NCBI GenBank assembly: GCA_963773655.1
Contig: CAVZBX010000006.1
Location: 62,001-126,000, forward strand
Length of the DNA stretch: 64,000 bases
Direction: 5' to 3'
DNA from: DASSQJ01 sp963773655
GTDB taxonomy: Bacteria > Actinomycetota > Actinomycetes > Actinomycetales > Dermatophilaceae
Each line of letters starts with the position of its first letter. The stretch's first letter is position 1. The position numbers and the translations under genes are program-made. The notes below the pieces were generated by a model, which had not been told where the DNA came from, did not search any database, and saw nothing but the letters and a program-made list of their open reading frames with translations. Positions 25,828 through 32,978 of the stretch are shown here, piece by piece.

Positions 25828-26772
25828 GTGACCGAGGGAATCGTCCGCTGGTTCGATGCCGACCGGGGGTTCGGCTTCATCGCCCTCGGGCAGGAGGCAG
25901 ATGACCTGTACGTGCATGCGTCCGAGATCGTCAGCGACGACGCGATGAAACTGCTCCGGGAGGGGCAGGTGGTCGAGTTCGAGATCGGCGGGGGTGACCG
26001 CGGCCCGCAGGCACGCCGCGTCCGGGTCACGGCCGACCAGGCCGCCGCTACACCGCTGGGCGTGCTCGGCACCGTCGCCTGGTACGAGCCTGCCAAGGGG
26101 TACGGCTTCATCACGCCCGACGGCGGTGGTGCCGAGATCTTCGTGCACAGCTCGGCCATCGTGGGGGGCGGCGTGCTTTCGCAGGGGCAGCGGGTGGCGT
26201 TCCTCGTCGTCGACGGGGAGAAGGGACTGCAGGCTGACCATCTGCTCCCCTTGGCAGCCCAGGCCGCCCAACAGGCCGTCGCATCCGACGGGGCGGACGG
26301 CACCGTGTCCTGGTACGACGGGGACAAGGGCTTCGGGTTCATCACCCCCGAGTCGGGCGGCCCCGATGTCTTCGTCCACGTCCGGGCGCTGGCCGACCGG
26401 CTCACCGAGCTGGGCGAGGGGGACCGGGTGACGTACGACATCGTCGTGAGCGAGAAGGGCCCGCAGGCTCGCGACGTTCGCCTCGCGCGCAGCTCGACAC
26501 CGCGGGGCGCACCCGCGACGTCGACGACCCGCGCTCGGTCGGGACACCGGGAGGCATCCGAGGTCCCGGCGCGGGGCGGCGAGGGAGTGGTCGCGCGCTA
26601 CGACGCGGAGCGGGGGTTCGGCTTCATCGCCCCGGACGCGGGAGGCGCGGACCTGTTCGTGCACGTGTCGGTCCTCAGAGGCGCCGAGGCGCTGCACCAG
26701 GGCGATCGGGTCCGGTACCAGGTGCGACAGAGCGATCGAGGACCACAGGCCGACCGCGTCGAGCGGGTGTGA
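25828..26772 (+). CDS. Protein with four tandem cold-shock domains
   Basis: 314 aa made of four CSDs: about residues 1-68, 79-140, 157-219 and 252-314. Each keeps RNP1 (RGFGFI, KGYGFI, KGFGFI, RGFGFI) and RNP2 (LYVHAS, IFVHSS, VFVHVR, LFVHVS), plus the closing G-P-Q-A motif in three of four (the second has GLQA). A basic Ser/Thr/Arg linker separates the third and fourth. Single 67-70 aa Csp proteins bind single-stranded nucleic acid; four in one chain would bind long RNA or DNA tracts cooperatively. AAGGAG precedes GTG 25828 at six bases. Unlike the single CspA at 49508, it lies in the putative island. Confidence 0.9.
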   Translation: MTEGIVRWFDADRGFGFIALGQEADDLYVHASEIVSDDAMKLLREGQVVEFEIGGGDRGPQARRVRVTADQAAATPLGVLGTVAWYEPAKGYGFITPDGGGAEIFVHSSAIVGGGVLSQGQRVAFLVVDGEKGLQADHLLPLAAQAAQQAVASDGADGTVSWYDGDKGFGFITPESGGPDVFVHVRALADRLTELGEGDRVTYDIVVSEKGPQARDVRLARSSTPRGAPATSTTRARSGHREASEVPARGGEGVVARYDAERGFGFIAPDAGGADLFVHVSVLRGAEALHQGDRVRYQVRQSDRGPQADRVERV

Positions 26773-26932
26773 GCGGGACGGCGGCCCGGGCGGAGCTGGT
26801 GCTCAGGCGTGTCCCGATCCCGCCGCACGCTCATGCGCTATCGGGGCGGTCGACAGGCGGCGAAGCGTCGCAATCGGGATGCGTCCAGTCGTGCCCAGGC
26901 GCGGGAAGCCACCCGCTGGCTTGTCGGTCTCG

Positions 26933-27112
26933 TCATGAAGCGAGCAGATCATTGATCGCCTCGGCGACCACCCCGGGATGGTCCTCGGGGGTGAAGTGCC
27001 TGCCGTCGGGGATGCGCCGGACCTCGGTCCCGAGGTCCGCGGCCAGACGCTCGCCGAAGCCGAGCTTGCCGCACGTCGGCGCAAACGGGACCGGGGCTAT
27101 GACGCACCTGAC
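26933..27112 (-). pseudogene. Alpha/beta-hydrolase C-terminal fragment
   Basis: About 58 codons ending at 26933 read IAPVPFAPTCGKLGFGERLA, then GTEVRRIPDGRHFTPEDHPG and VVAEAINDLL. This is the usual C-terminal end of haloalkane dehalogenase/epoxide hydrolase-like alpha/beta-hydrolases, with the catalytic His in GRHFTPEDHP. The rest of the enzyme is absent: upstream in this frame the sequence becomes Arg-rich and overlaps the methyltransferase gene. A remnant left by rearrangement. Confidence 0.6.
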
Positions 27113-27744
27113 GGATCGGTAGTCCGACTGACGTCTTGGAACAGGTACGCGAAAGCGGTGTTCGTGTAGGCGAGTCCGCGGCCGCTGGCTCGGATCTGGT
27201 CGACGTGCGCGGCCTCGGGTCGCTTCGGGACCAGGTACCGGTCGAGCCGGTCGGTGGACAGTCGGTAGCGTCCGTCCCGGTGGTGTGCGGCCGCGACGAG
27301 CCGCAGCGTCGGGTCGAGGGCGGCCAGGCTGGCGTCGCCGTGACTGGTGTTGGCCAGCAGCCATCCCCCCGGCCGCAGGTAGCGGCGGCAGTGCTCCCAC
27401 GCCGGCCCGGCGTACAGGGAGATGAGCAGGTCCACGCTGGCGTCGGGCAGCTCGAGCCGGTGGGTGTAGTCCGCGCCGAGGAACCGCACCTCGCTCCCGG
27501 CGCCCGAGCGCGTGCGCCCGGCCAGCTCGGAGGCGACCAGCTCCCGGTCGGCGAAGAGCCGCTGGGCGCGAGGGTCGGAGTCGACGTACACCACTGACCG
27601 GAACCCGATCGACGGCGACAGGTCGACGTAGCTGCCGGGGTACAACGCCCGCGCAATCGGCCACCCGTCGGCAATCGCGCAGAACAGCCCGGAGCGGTCG
27701 CCGATCGACTCCCGGTGCCGCGACCACGTCACCAGCCTCGCCAC
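27097..27744 (-). CDS. Class I SAM-dependent methyltransferase-like protein
   Basis: 215 aa from GTG 27744 (VARLVTWSRHRESIGDRSGL). A Rossmann-type N-terminus is visible: ALYPGSYVDLSPSIGFRSVV, then YVDSDPRAQRLF with the acidic residue that normally binds SAM ribose, VRFLGADYTHRLELPDASVD and LLISLYAGPAWEHCRRYLRP with GGWLLAN. These follow motifs I, II and IV of small-molecule methyltransferases. The substrate is unknown. Its last codons overlap the alpha/beta-hydrolase fragment. Confidence 0.7.
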   Translation of the reverse strand: MARLVTWSRHRESIGDRSGLFCAIADGWPIARALYPGSYVDLSPSIGFRSVVYVDSDPRAQRLFADRELVASELAGRTRSGAGSEVRFLGADYTHRLELPDASVDLLISLYAGPAWEHCRRYLRPGGWLLANTSHGDASLAALDPTLRLVAAAHHRDGRYRLSTDRLDRYLVPKRPEAAHVDQIRASGRGLAYTNTAFAYLFQDVSRTTDPSGAS

Positions 27745-27847
27745 GGCCCCATCCCAGCACGTCCGACGCCACACTTCGAGGCGCCCGGTACCGGGCGGAG
27801 TGCCGCAGCTTCGCGACGCTGGACAGCGCCCGGTAGCAGCGCGGTAA

Positions 27848-27867
27848 TACCAAGGTAGGATACAGGG
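27848..27867 (+). promoter_or_regulatory. Promoter/operator of first toxin-antitoxin module (leaderless)
   Basis: TACC-AA-GGTA (27848-27857) overlaps a TAGGAT -10 element (27856-27861). Exactly six bases separate the -10 from the antitoxin ATG, so transcription probably starts at the A of ATG. The small palindrome could bind the ribbon-helix-helix antitoxin for autoregulation. Confidence 0.5.
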
Positions 27868-28098
27868 ATGAAGCTCAGCATCAGCCTCCCCGACGAGGAT
27901 GTCGCGGCTCTGGACCGGTACGCCCAGGCCGCCGGCATCACCAGCCGCTCCGCGGCCATCCAGCGCGCCATCCGACTGCTGAGCCATCCCGAGCTCGACG
28001 ACGCCTACGCCGCCGCCTGGGACGAATGGGATGCCTCCGGCGACGCCGCCGCATGGGAGGAGACCACAGCGGACGGGCTCACCGATGCTGCGCGGTGA
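27868..28098 (+). CDS. Ribbon-helix-helix antitoxin (MazE/CopG-like)
   Basis: 76 aa. The N-terminus MKLSISLPDEDVAALDRYAQ and AAGITSRSAAIQRAIRLL is the beta-strand/helix/helix of ribbon-helix-helix DNA-binding antitoxins. The acidic, Ala/Trp/Asp-rich tail (YAAAWDEWDASGDAAAWEE) is the usual toxin-wrapping part. The stop overlaps the toxin start by 14 bases, giving translational coupling. Likely represses its own promoter with the MazF partner. Confidence 0.88.
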   Translation: MKLSISLPDEDVAALDRYAQAAGITSRSAAIQRAIRLLSHPELDDAYAAAWDEWDASGDAAAWEETTADGLTDAAR

Positions 28099-28432
28099 GA
28101 TCCGGCTGGTCGACCTCGACCCGGCCCGCCATGGCCAGGCGAACAAGCGTCGGCCCGCCGTGGTCGTCAGCAACGACCGCGCCAACGCCACCGCCGCTCG
28201 CCTCGGCCGCGGGGTGGTCACCGTCGTCCCGGTGACCAGCAACCTGACCCACGTGTACCCGTTCCAGGTCGCGCTGCCCGCCGAGGACACCGGGTTGCGG
28301 GTGGACTCCAAGGCCCAGGCCGAACAGATCCGCTCCGTCTCCGTCGACAGCCTCGGGCCGGCTCTCGGGCTCGTCCCGACGCACTTGCTGACGCAGCTGG
28401 ACGATGCGCTGCGTTTGCACCTCCAGCTCTGA
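28085..28432 (+). CDS. mazF: MazF/PemK-family mRNA interferase toxin
   Basis: 115 aa with the full MazF pattern: MLRGEIRLVDLDPARHGQAN, RRPAVVVSNDRAN, VVTVVPVTSNL, a central FQVALPAEDTGL strand, and SKAQAEQIRSVSVDSLG (the conserved E-Q-I/R). These endoribonucleases cut single-stranded RNA at short motifs. ATG 28085 lies inside the antitoxin gene and gives the family N-terminus. A complete, probably functional module. Confidence 0.92.
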   Translation: MLRGEIRLVDLDPARHGQANKRRPAVVVSNDRANATAARLGRGVVTVVPVTSNLTHVYPFQVALPAEDTGLRVDSKAQAEQIRSVSVDSLGPALGLVPTHLLTQLDDALRLHLQL

Positions 28433-28495
28433 TCGCGCTGCTGGCGGACGAGCCCGCCACGCGGCGGTGGAGGCACTAGGTGGGGGCCAGAGGGC

Positions 28496-28531
28496 ATCCC
28501 GATATGGGATTCGTCTCGGTATGCTGGTCGT
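28496..28531 (+). promoter_or_regulatory. Promoter/operator of second toxin-antitoxin module (leaderless)
   Basis: ATCCC-GATAT-GGGAT (28496-28510) is a perfect 5-5-5 palindrome. TATGCT (28520-28525) follows as -10, six bases before the ATG at 28532, the same spacing as in the first module. A leaderless antitoxin transcript under palindrome control is likely. Confidence 0.5.
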
Positions 28532-28765
28532 ATGAGTACCCAGATCGCCGTCCGACTACCCGACGAGATGGTGGCGTTCCTGGACCGAAGCGTGGCCAGC
28601 GGCAAGGCCGCCAGTCGGGCAGCGCTCGTCGCCTCCGCGCTCGAGCGCGAGATGCGCCGTCAGCTGGCCGAGCGGGACGCGGAGCTGCTGAGTGAGGCCG
28701 GAGCCACGGACGAGCTGGACGACCTCGTCGCCTGGACCGCTGCCCACGCGGAGCTCAGCGACTGA
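28532..28765 (+). CDS. Ribbon-helix-helix antitoxin of second module
   Basis: 77 aa. MSTQIAVRLPDEMVAFLDRS then GKAASRAALVASALEREMRR fits a ribbon-helix-helix fold, and the acidic C-terminus (LDDLVAWTAAHAELSD) is the toxin-binding tail. It differs clearly in sequence from the antitoxin at 27868, so the two modules are not a recent duplication. Followed after three bases by the toxin. Confidence 0.88.
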   Translation: MSTQIAVRLPDEMVAFLDRSVASGKAASRAALVASALEREMRRQLAERDAELLSEAGATDELDDLVAWTAAHAELSD

Positions 28766-28768
28766 CCC

Positions 28769-29089
28769 ATGAGGGAGATCTGCCTGGTACGCCTGGACAA
28801 GACACGCCCCGCCGTCGTTCTCACTCGAGAACCGGCACGCGCGGCGATGACCAAGGTGACCCTCGCGCCCATCACCAGCACTGCCAAAGGGCTCTCCAGC
28901 GAAGTCCCCGTCGGTCCCCAGAACGGCCTGGACCACGAGTGCGTCGTGGCTCTGGACAACGTCCTGACCGTCCCGGTATCCACCCTGGGCAGGACCATCG
29001 GTTACCTCACCGCGCCACAGGAAGCGCAACTCGCCCGGGCAGTGGTCCTGGCCTTCGATCTAGACGTCCCCCTCCTGCAGCAGCCCTAG
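28769..29089 (+). CDS. MazF-family toxin of second module
   Basis: 106 aa. MREICLVRLDKTRPAVVLTR, KVTLAPITSTAKGLSSEVPV, LDHECVVALDNVLTVPVSTL and GRTIGYLT follow the MazF core (strand with R-P-A/V-V-V-L, T-S-T, G-L, central N/D, I-G-x-L). It is shorter than the first toxin and lacks its early RGEIRLVDL motif, reading instead EICLVRL. Probable mRNA interferase with different specificity. A hairpin follows at 29127. Confidence 0.88.
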   Translation: MREICLVRLDKTRPAVVLTREPARAAMTKVTLAPITSTAKGLSSEVPVGPQNGLDHECVVALDNVLTVPVSTLGRTIGYLTAPQEAQLARAVVLAFDLDVPLLQQP

Positions 29090-29126
29090 CCGGGCATTGA
29101 CCGCGCGCTTCGCGGCTACTAGATGC

Positions 29127-29162
29127 TTCACCTGGGACCGGTCCGGCCAGACCCGGTCCAGG
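29127..29162 (+). terminator. Hairpin after second toxin gene
   Basis: CACCTGGGACCGG (29127-29139) pairs with CCGGTCCAGGTG (29151-29162) with one bulge, 38 bases past the toxin stop. Confidence 0.55.
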
Positions 29163-29341
29163 TGATCGGCGGGTGGCTCTCCAGGCGGCTGCCCACCACC
29201 ACCACCACCGGTGTGGCTCACTATCGGGCTGCGGCCCGTCGGTCACCGTGACGAGGCGTGGCTCAAGAAGGGACTGCCCTGCTCGCAGTCACACTGCCCA
29301 CCTCGCCGTCCGGATCGGATCGAGCAAGGCGGAAGCAGCGG

Positions 29342-29770
29342 ATGAGTCACGTGATCATCGGGGTCGCCCCCCAAGCTGTCGGCGACGTTCGTGGTCGTCG
29401 ACGACCACGAACGCAGGCTCGGTGAGGGCCTGCTCCCCACCGACAAGGCCGGCTACGCCGCGATGGTCAAGTACGCCAAGACCTGGCCGCAGCGGACCTG
29501 GGCGGTGGAGGGCGCGGGCGGTGCCGGCCGGCCGCTGGCGCAACGACTGCTGGAAGCGGGCGAGCACGTGGTCGACGTGCCGGCGCAGCTGGCCGCGCGG
29601 GTGCGGCTGTTCGACACCGGCCACGGCCGCAAGACCGACGCCCACGACGCGCACTCGATCGCGATCGATCGCCGTCCGCACCGAGGGCCGGCGGGTGCTG
29701 GCCGTCGACGCCGAGCTCCCCAGGTGGACGGTCCGCAGGCGACGGTGCTGGATCTGCCGCTCGACGGTGC
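29342..29770 (+). pseudogene. IS110-family transposase remnant
   Basis: The N-terminal third of an IS110-type DEDD transposase in three frames. ATG 29342 gives MSHVIIGVAP, where intact members have GVDPHK: the first catalytic Asp reads Ala and two bases are missing, shifting frame. Family sequence resumes as TFVVVDDHERRLGEG, KTWPQRTWAVEGAGGAGRPL, HVVDVPAQLAARVRLFDTGH and GRKTDAHDAHSIAI. Near 29,668 four extra bases shift frame again into AVRTEGRRVLAVDAELPRW. The C-terminal domain is absent. Certainly inactive. Confidence 0.85.
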
Positions 29771-29838
29771 GGCGGTTTCCGGGTCGCATTCTGGGTACCA
29801 CGACGCCCCAAACGACCATCCGGCAGCCGGACACGAGA

Positions 29839-29869
29839 AGGCCCCCGCCGCGTCACCGCTGGTCGGGGG
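29839..29869 (-). terminator. Terminator of tRNA-Arg
   Basis: On the plus strand AGGCCCCCG...CGGGGGCC forms a strong hairpin about 25 bases past the tRNA 3' end, and the minus strand continues with CTTCTCG. The right arm and loop are the part duplicated at 22,489. Confidence 0.65.
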
Positions 29870-29893
29870 CCGTTCCTCTGTCTCAACACAGAG

Positions 29894-29966
29894 CGCGCCC
29901 GAAGGGATTCGAACCCCTAACCTTCTGATCCGTAGTCAGATGCTCTATCCGTTGAGCTACGGGCGC
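29894..29966 (-). tRNA. tRNA-Arg(ACG)
   Basis: A 73-base cloverleaf on the minus strand: acceptor GCGCCCG/CGGGCGC, D-arm with AGCTCAACGGATAGAGC, anticodon stem TCTGA/TCAGA around CTACGGA (anticodon ACG), T-arm AGGGG-TTCGAAT-CCCTT, discriminator G. CCA is not encoded. Right boundary of the putative island. Confidence 0.95.
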
Positions 29967-30171
29967 CCGCTGCGCTCGCGCGCAACGACTGTGCAGACTA
30001 CCGGAGCGCCTCCCGGCGGAGAAATCGGAGCGGAGCTCTGGAACCGGTGACGCCGGCGTCACCGGACACGGCCTCGTCGACCTGGCACGGGAAGGCAACC
30101 CGTGCCAGGTCGACATTGCCGGGTCACCCGGAAATGTGGCAGGAACCAGGGTGGTGCCGGATCCGAGCGCG

Positions 30172-30191
30172 CTTGTGAAGGATTTCACAAG
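30172..30191. promoter_or_regulatory. CRP/GlxR-like operator of pckG
   Basis: CTTGTGAA-GGAT-TTCACAAG is a perfect 8-4-8 palindrome containing TGTGA-N6-TCACA, the consensus of CRP and of the actinobacterial cAMP regulator GlxR. It lies 157 bases before the pckG start, consistent with carbon-source control of gluconeogenesis. Confidence 0.7.
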
Positions 30192-30216
30192 CACTGTGCC
30201 CCTCACCGGCCGCCCC

Positions 30217-30247
30217 GTACGCGCCCGCGTACTACGGTGTGTCGTAG
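30217..30247 (+). promoter_or_regulatory. Two adjacent inverted repeats in pckG leader
   Basis: GTACGC-GCCC-GCGTAC (30217-30232) is followed at once by CTACG-N6-CGTAG (30232-30247). They could be a second operator or a leader hairpin; a TACGGT within could serve as -10. Confidence 0.4.
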
Positions 30248-30347
30248 AGGTTCCCCGCGGCGGTCGCCGAGGCCCTCCCCTCCACGTCGCGGACCCGTCC
30301 GGGGAACCCCGCACACCACGCCGCTGCGGAGAGGAAGAACCCACACC

Positions 30348-32165
30348 ATGACCGCCACCGAGACCACGACCGGCACCACCCACGCCGGGCTCCAGTCCTG
30401 GGTCGCCGAGGTCGCCGCCCTGACCCGGCCCGACGACGTCGTCTGGTGCGACGGCTCCGACGAGGAGTGGGAGCGGCTGACGACCGAGCTCGTCGAAGCC
30501 GGCACCTTCATCCGCCTCGACGAGGAGCGCAAGCCCAACTCCTTCCTCTGCCGCTCCGACCCCGACGACGTCGCACGCGTCGAGGACCGGACCTTCATCG
30601 CCTCCGTGCGCAAGGAGGACGCCGGCCCGACGAACAACTGGGTCGACCCCACCACGCTCAAGGGCACGATGACCCACCTCTACCGCGGCTGCATGCGCGG
30701 CCGGACCATGTACGTCATCCCGTTCGTCATGGGCCACCTCGACGCCACCGTGCCGATGTTCGGCGTGGAGGTCACCGACTCCCCCTACGTCGTCACGAAC
30801 ATGCGCATCATGGCCCGCATCGGCGCCCCCGTGCTCGAGGAGATGGAGGAGCTGGACGCCGACTTCGTCAAGGGCCTGCACTCGGTGGGCGCCCCGCTCG
30901 CCGAGGGCCAGCAGGACGTGCCCTGGCCGTGCAACGACACCAAGTACATCGCCCACTTCCCCGAGACCCGCGAGATCTGGTCCTTCGGCTCCGGCTACGG
31001 CGGCAACGCCCTGCTCGGCAAGAAGTGCTACGCCCTGCGGATCGCCTCCGCCATGGCCCGCGACGAGGGCTGGATGGCCGAGCACATGCTGATCCTCAAG
31101 CTCACCTCCCCCACCGGGAAGGTCCACTACGTCGCCGGCGCCTTCCCGAGCCAGTGCGGCAAGACCAACCTCGCGATGATCGAGCCCACCCTCGAGGGGT
31201 GGACCGCCGAGATGGTCGGCGACGACATCGCCTGGATGCGGTTCGGCCCCGACGGCCGCCTCTACGCGGTCAACCCGGAGTTCGGCCTGTTCGGCGTCGC
31301 GCCCGGCACCGGCATGCACACCAACCCGCAGGCCGTGCGCACCATCGAGAAGGGGAACTCGATCTTCACCAACGTCGCGCTCACCGACGACGGTGACGTC
31401 TGGTGGGAGGGTCTGACCGAGGAGCCACCGGCGCACCTCGTCGACTGGAAGGGCCGGGACTGGACCCCGGGCAACGGCGAGGTGAGCAGCCACCCCAACA
31501 GCCGTTTCACGACGCCCGCGCAGCAGACGCCGATGATCGCCCCCGAGTACGACAACCCGGACGGCGTGCCGATCGACGCCATCATGTTCGGTGGCCGCCG
31601 CAAGACGACCGTGCCCCTCGTCTACGAGTCGCGCGACTGGGCCCATGGCGTCTTCGTCGGCGCGACCCTGTCCTCGGAGACGACCGCCGCCGCCACCGGC
31701 GCGGTCGGCGTCGTGCGGCGCGACCCGATGGCGATGCTGCCCTTCATCGGCTACGACGCCGGCGACTACATGGACCACTGGCTCGAGATCGGCAAGCAGG
31801 CCGACGCCGCGAAGCTCCCGCGGATCTTCCAGGTCAACTGGTTCCGCCGCGACGACGACGGCTCGTTCCTCTGGCCGGGCTTCGGCGACAACGCCCGGGT
31901 GCTCAAGTGGATCATCGAGCGGCTGGACGGGACGGCGAACGCGGTCGAGACCCCGGTCGGGTTCGTGCCGGCGCCGGGCGCGATCGACCGCACCGGGCTC
32001 GACATGACGCAGGAGCAGGTGGAGCGGGTGCTGCGGGTGGACCTCGACGAGTGGCGGGCCGAGCTCCCCCTCATCGAGGAGTGGTTCGCGACCCTCGGCG
32101 ACACCCTGCCGAGCCAGCTCGCGGACGAGCTCGCCACCCTCAAGGCCAGGGTCGAGCAGGCCTGA
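30348..32165 (+). CDS. pckG: Phosphoenolpyruvate carboxykinase (GTP)
   Basis: 605 aa, normal length for GTP-type PEPCK. The kinase-1a loop with reactive cysteine is YVAGAFPSQCGKTNLAMIEP. Also visible: TMYVIPFVMGHLDATVPMFG, YGGNALLGKKCYALRIAS, GDDIAWMRFGPDGRLYAVNP, FGGRRKTTVPLVYESRDW, and the C-terminal FQVNWFRRDDDGSFLWPGFG nucleotide-binding stretch. It converts oxaloacetate and GTP to PEP and CO2, the entry step of gluconeogenesis or an anaplerotic exchange. ATG 30348 with GAGAGGAAG upstream. A CRP-like palindrome precedes it. Confidence 0.97.
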   Translation: MTATETTTGTTHAGLQSWVAEVAALTRPDDVVWCDGSDEEWERLTTELVEAGTFIRLDEERKPNSFLCRSDPDDVARVEDRTFIASVRKEDAGPTNNWVDPTTLKGTMTHLYRGCMRGRTMYVIPFVMGHLDATVPMFGVEVTDSPYVVTNMRIMARIGAPVLEEMEELDADFVKGLHSVGAPLAEGQQDVPWPCNDTKYIAHFPETREIWSFGSGYGGNALLGKKCYALRIASAMARDEGWMAEHMLILKLTSPTGKVHYVAGAFPSQCGKTNLAMIEPTLEGWTAEMVGDDIAWMRFGPDGRLYAVNPEFGLFGVAPGTGMHTNPQAVRTIEKGNSIFTNVALTDDGDVWWEGLTEEPPAHLVDWKGRDWTPGNGEVSSHPNSRFTTPAQQTPMIAPEYDNPDGVPIDAIMFGGRRKTTVPLVYESRDWAHGVFVGATLSSETTAAATGAVGVVRRDPMAMLPFIGYDAGDYMDHWLEIGKQADAAKLPRIFQVNWFRRDDDGSFLWPGFGDNARVLKWIIERLDGTANAVETPVGFVPAPGAIDRTGLDMTQEQVERVLRVDLDEWRAELPLIEEWFATLGDTLPSQLADELATLKARVEQA

Positions 32166-32177
32166 GCCGAGCGCACG

Positions 32178-32210
32178 ACGGGTCCCGCCGGAGACGTCCG
32201 GCGGACCCGT
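32178..32210. terminator. Bidirectional terminator after pckG
   Basis: ACGGGTCCCGCCGG (32178-32191) pairs with CCGGCGGACCCGT (32198-32210) with one bulge, between two converging genes. Confidence 0.7.
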
Positions 32211-32224
32211 TCGTCGGCGCGGGC

Positions 32225-32812
32225 TCAGGCGTCCAGGGCGGTGTCGACGCCGTTCGCGTCGCCCCGGTCGGTGGAGCCGGTGGAGCCGGTGCTGCCGTCA
32301 GGACCGGGCAGGACGCCCTCGGCCCCGCCGTCCCGGTCGCCGGCCGCCGGCCGGTCGCCGTCACCGTCGTGGTCGAAGCCGCCGGGACGACCACCGGGAC
32401 GACCGCCGGGCGCCTCGTCGCCGTCCGGTGACCGGCCACGGCCGTCTCCCGGCAGCTGGCCCGGACCGCCGCGGGGGGCCTGACCGTCACCGCGGCCGTC
32501 GGGCCGGACCACGGAGTCCGACCCGCCCACGGCCGCGACGGCCCCCACCGCCCCGAGCGTGCCGATCCCGAGCGCGGCGGCCACGACCACCGCGGTCGTC
32601 CGGCCGGACCAGCGGCGGCCCGCCGGGACGGTGCCGTCGACGGCGGCCGCGCTCCCCGCGTCCGTCCCCGCCGGGGGGTCGGCGGTGGGTACCGGCACAT
32701 CGGGGGTGGGTGACGGGGGGCCATCGCCCGCCGCGCTCGTCCACGCGGGGACGTCCGCCGGCTCGGGGGCAGGTGGCAGCGGGCGGGTCCGGTCGTCAGG
32801 CGGTTCGGTCAT
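32225..32812 (-). CDS. Single-pass membrane protein with low-complexity tail
   Basis: 195 aa. A Pro-rich cytoplasmic N-terminus of about 65 residues, one helix (TTAVVVAAALGIGTLGAVGAVAAV) and an external Gly/Asp/Pro/Arg-rich tail with PGGRPGGRPGG and GSTGSTGSTDRG repeats. No conserved domain is evident. It is divergent from the response regulator gene, with the ACAGG direct repeats between, so it may belong to the same regulon. AAGGAG lies six bases before ATG 32812. Confidence 0.65.
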   Translation of the reverse strand: MTEPPDDRTRPLPPAPEPADVPAWTSAAGDGPPSPTPDVPVPTADPPAGTDAGSAAAVDGTVPAGRRWSGRTTAVVVAAALGIGTLGAVGAVAAVGGSDSVVRPDGRGDGQAPRGGPGQLPGDGRGRSPDGDEAPGGRPGGRPGGFDHDGDGDRPAAGDRDGGAEGVLPGPDGSTGSTGSTDRGDANGVDTALDA

Positions 32813-32917
32813 CACCGGCTCCTTCGGGCTCTGGGTGCGTCGGCACAGAGCGTCCGGTCACCGCCTGTGCCGGACCTGTGGCCGGCCCGTCGGCCGGCTG
32901 GCAGCCCCCGCCGCCGC

Positions 32918-32939
32918 GCACAGGAAACGCACAGGGAAC
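32918..32939. promoter_or_regulatory. Tandem 11-bp direct repeats, likely OmpR-type response-regulator site
   Basis: GCACAGGAAAC and GCACAGGGAAC are adjacent (32918-32928, 32929-32939), giving ACAGG-N6-ACAGG. One-turn spaced direct repeats are typical of OmpR/PhoB-family binding. The same box recurs at 36601-36616 before the glycosyltransferase gene. Confidence 0.6.
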
Positions 32940-32978
32940 CCATGGACTCGGCCCAGCGACCCCACCGACACTGGTCCC

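Larger units (their letters stand above)
22489..29966. mobile_element. Putative decayed genomic island in tRNA-Arg(ACG)
   Basis: The segment is bounded by an intact tRNA-Arg at the right and a degraded copy of its 3' end plus trailer at the left, the arrangement left by tRNA-directed integration. Content fits: two toxin-antitoxin modules, an IS110 transposase remnant, a truncated alpha/beta-hydrolase, orphan genes, dispersed short repeats and less extreme codon bias in places (for example the DUF1254 gene). No integrase gene remains, so this is an inference. Confidence 0.5.
29967..30347 (+). other. Upstream region of pckG
   Basis: About 380 bases without a gene. It holds the CRP/GlxR-like palindrome at 30172-30191 and two small inverted repeats at 30217-30247 (separate entries). 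The reading frame entering from 30102 is not conserved. Confidence 0.5.

Noticed and set aside
22489..29966. An integrase gene for the island
   Set aside because: No tyrosine or serine recombinase motif was found in any frame; only IS110 remnants.
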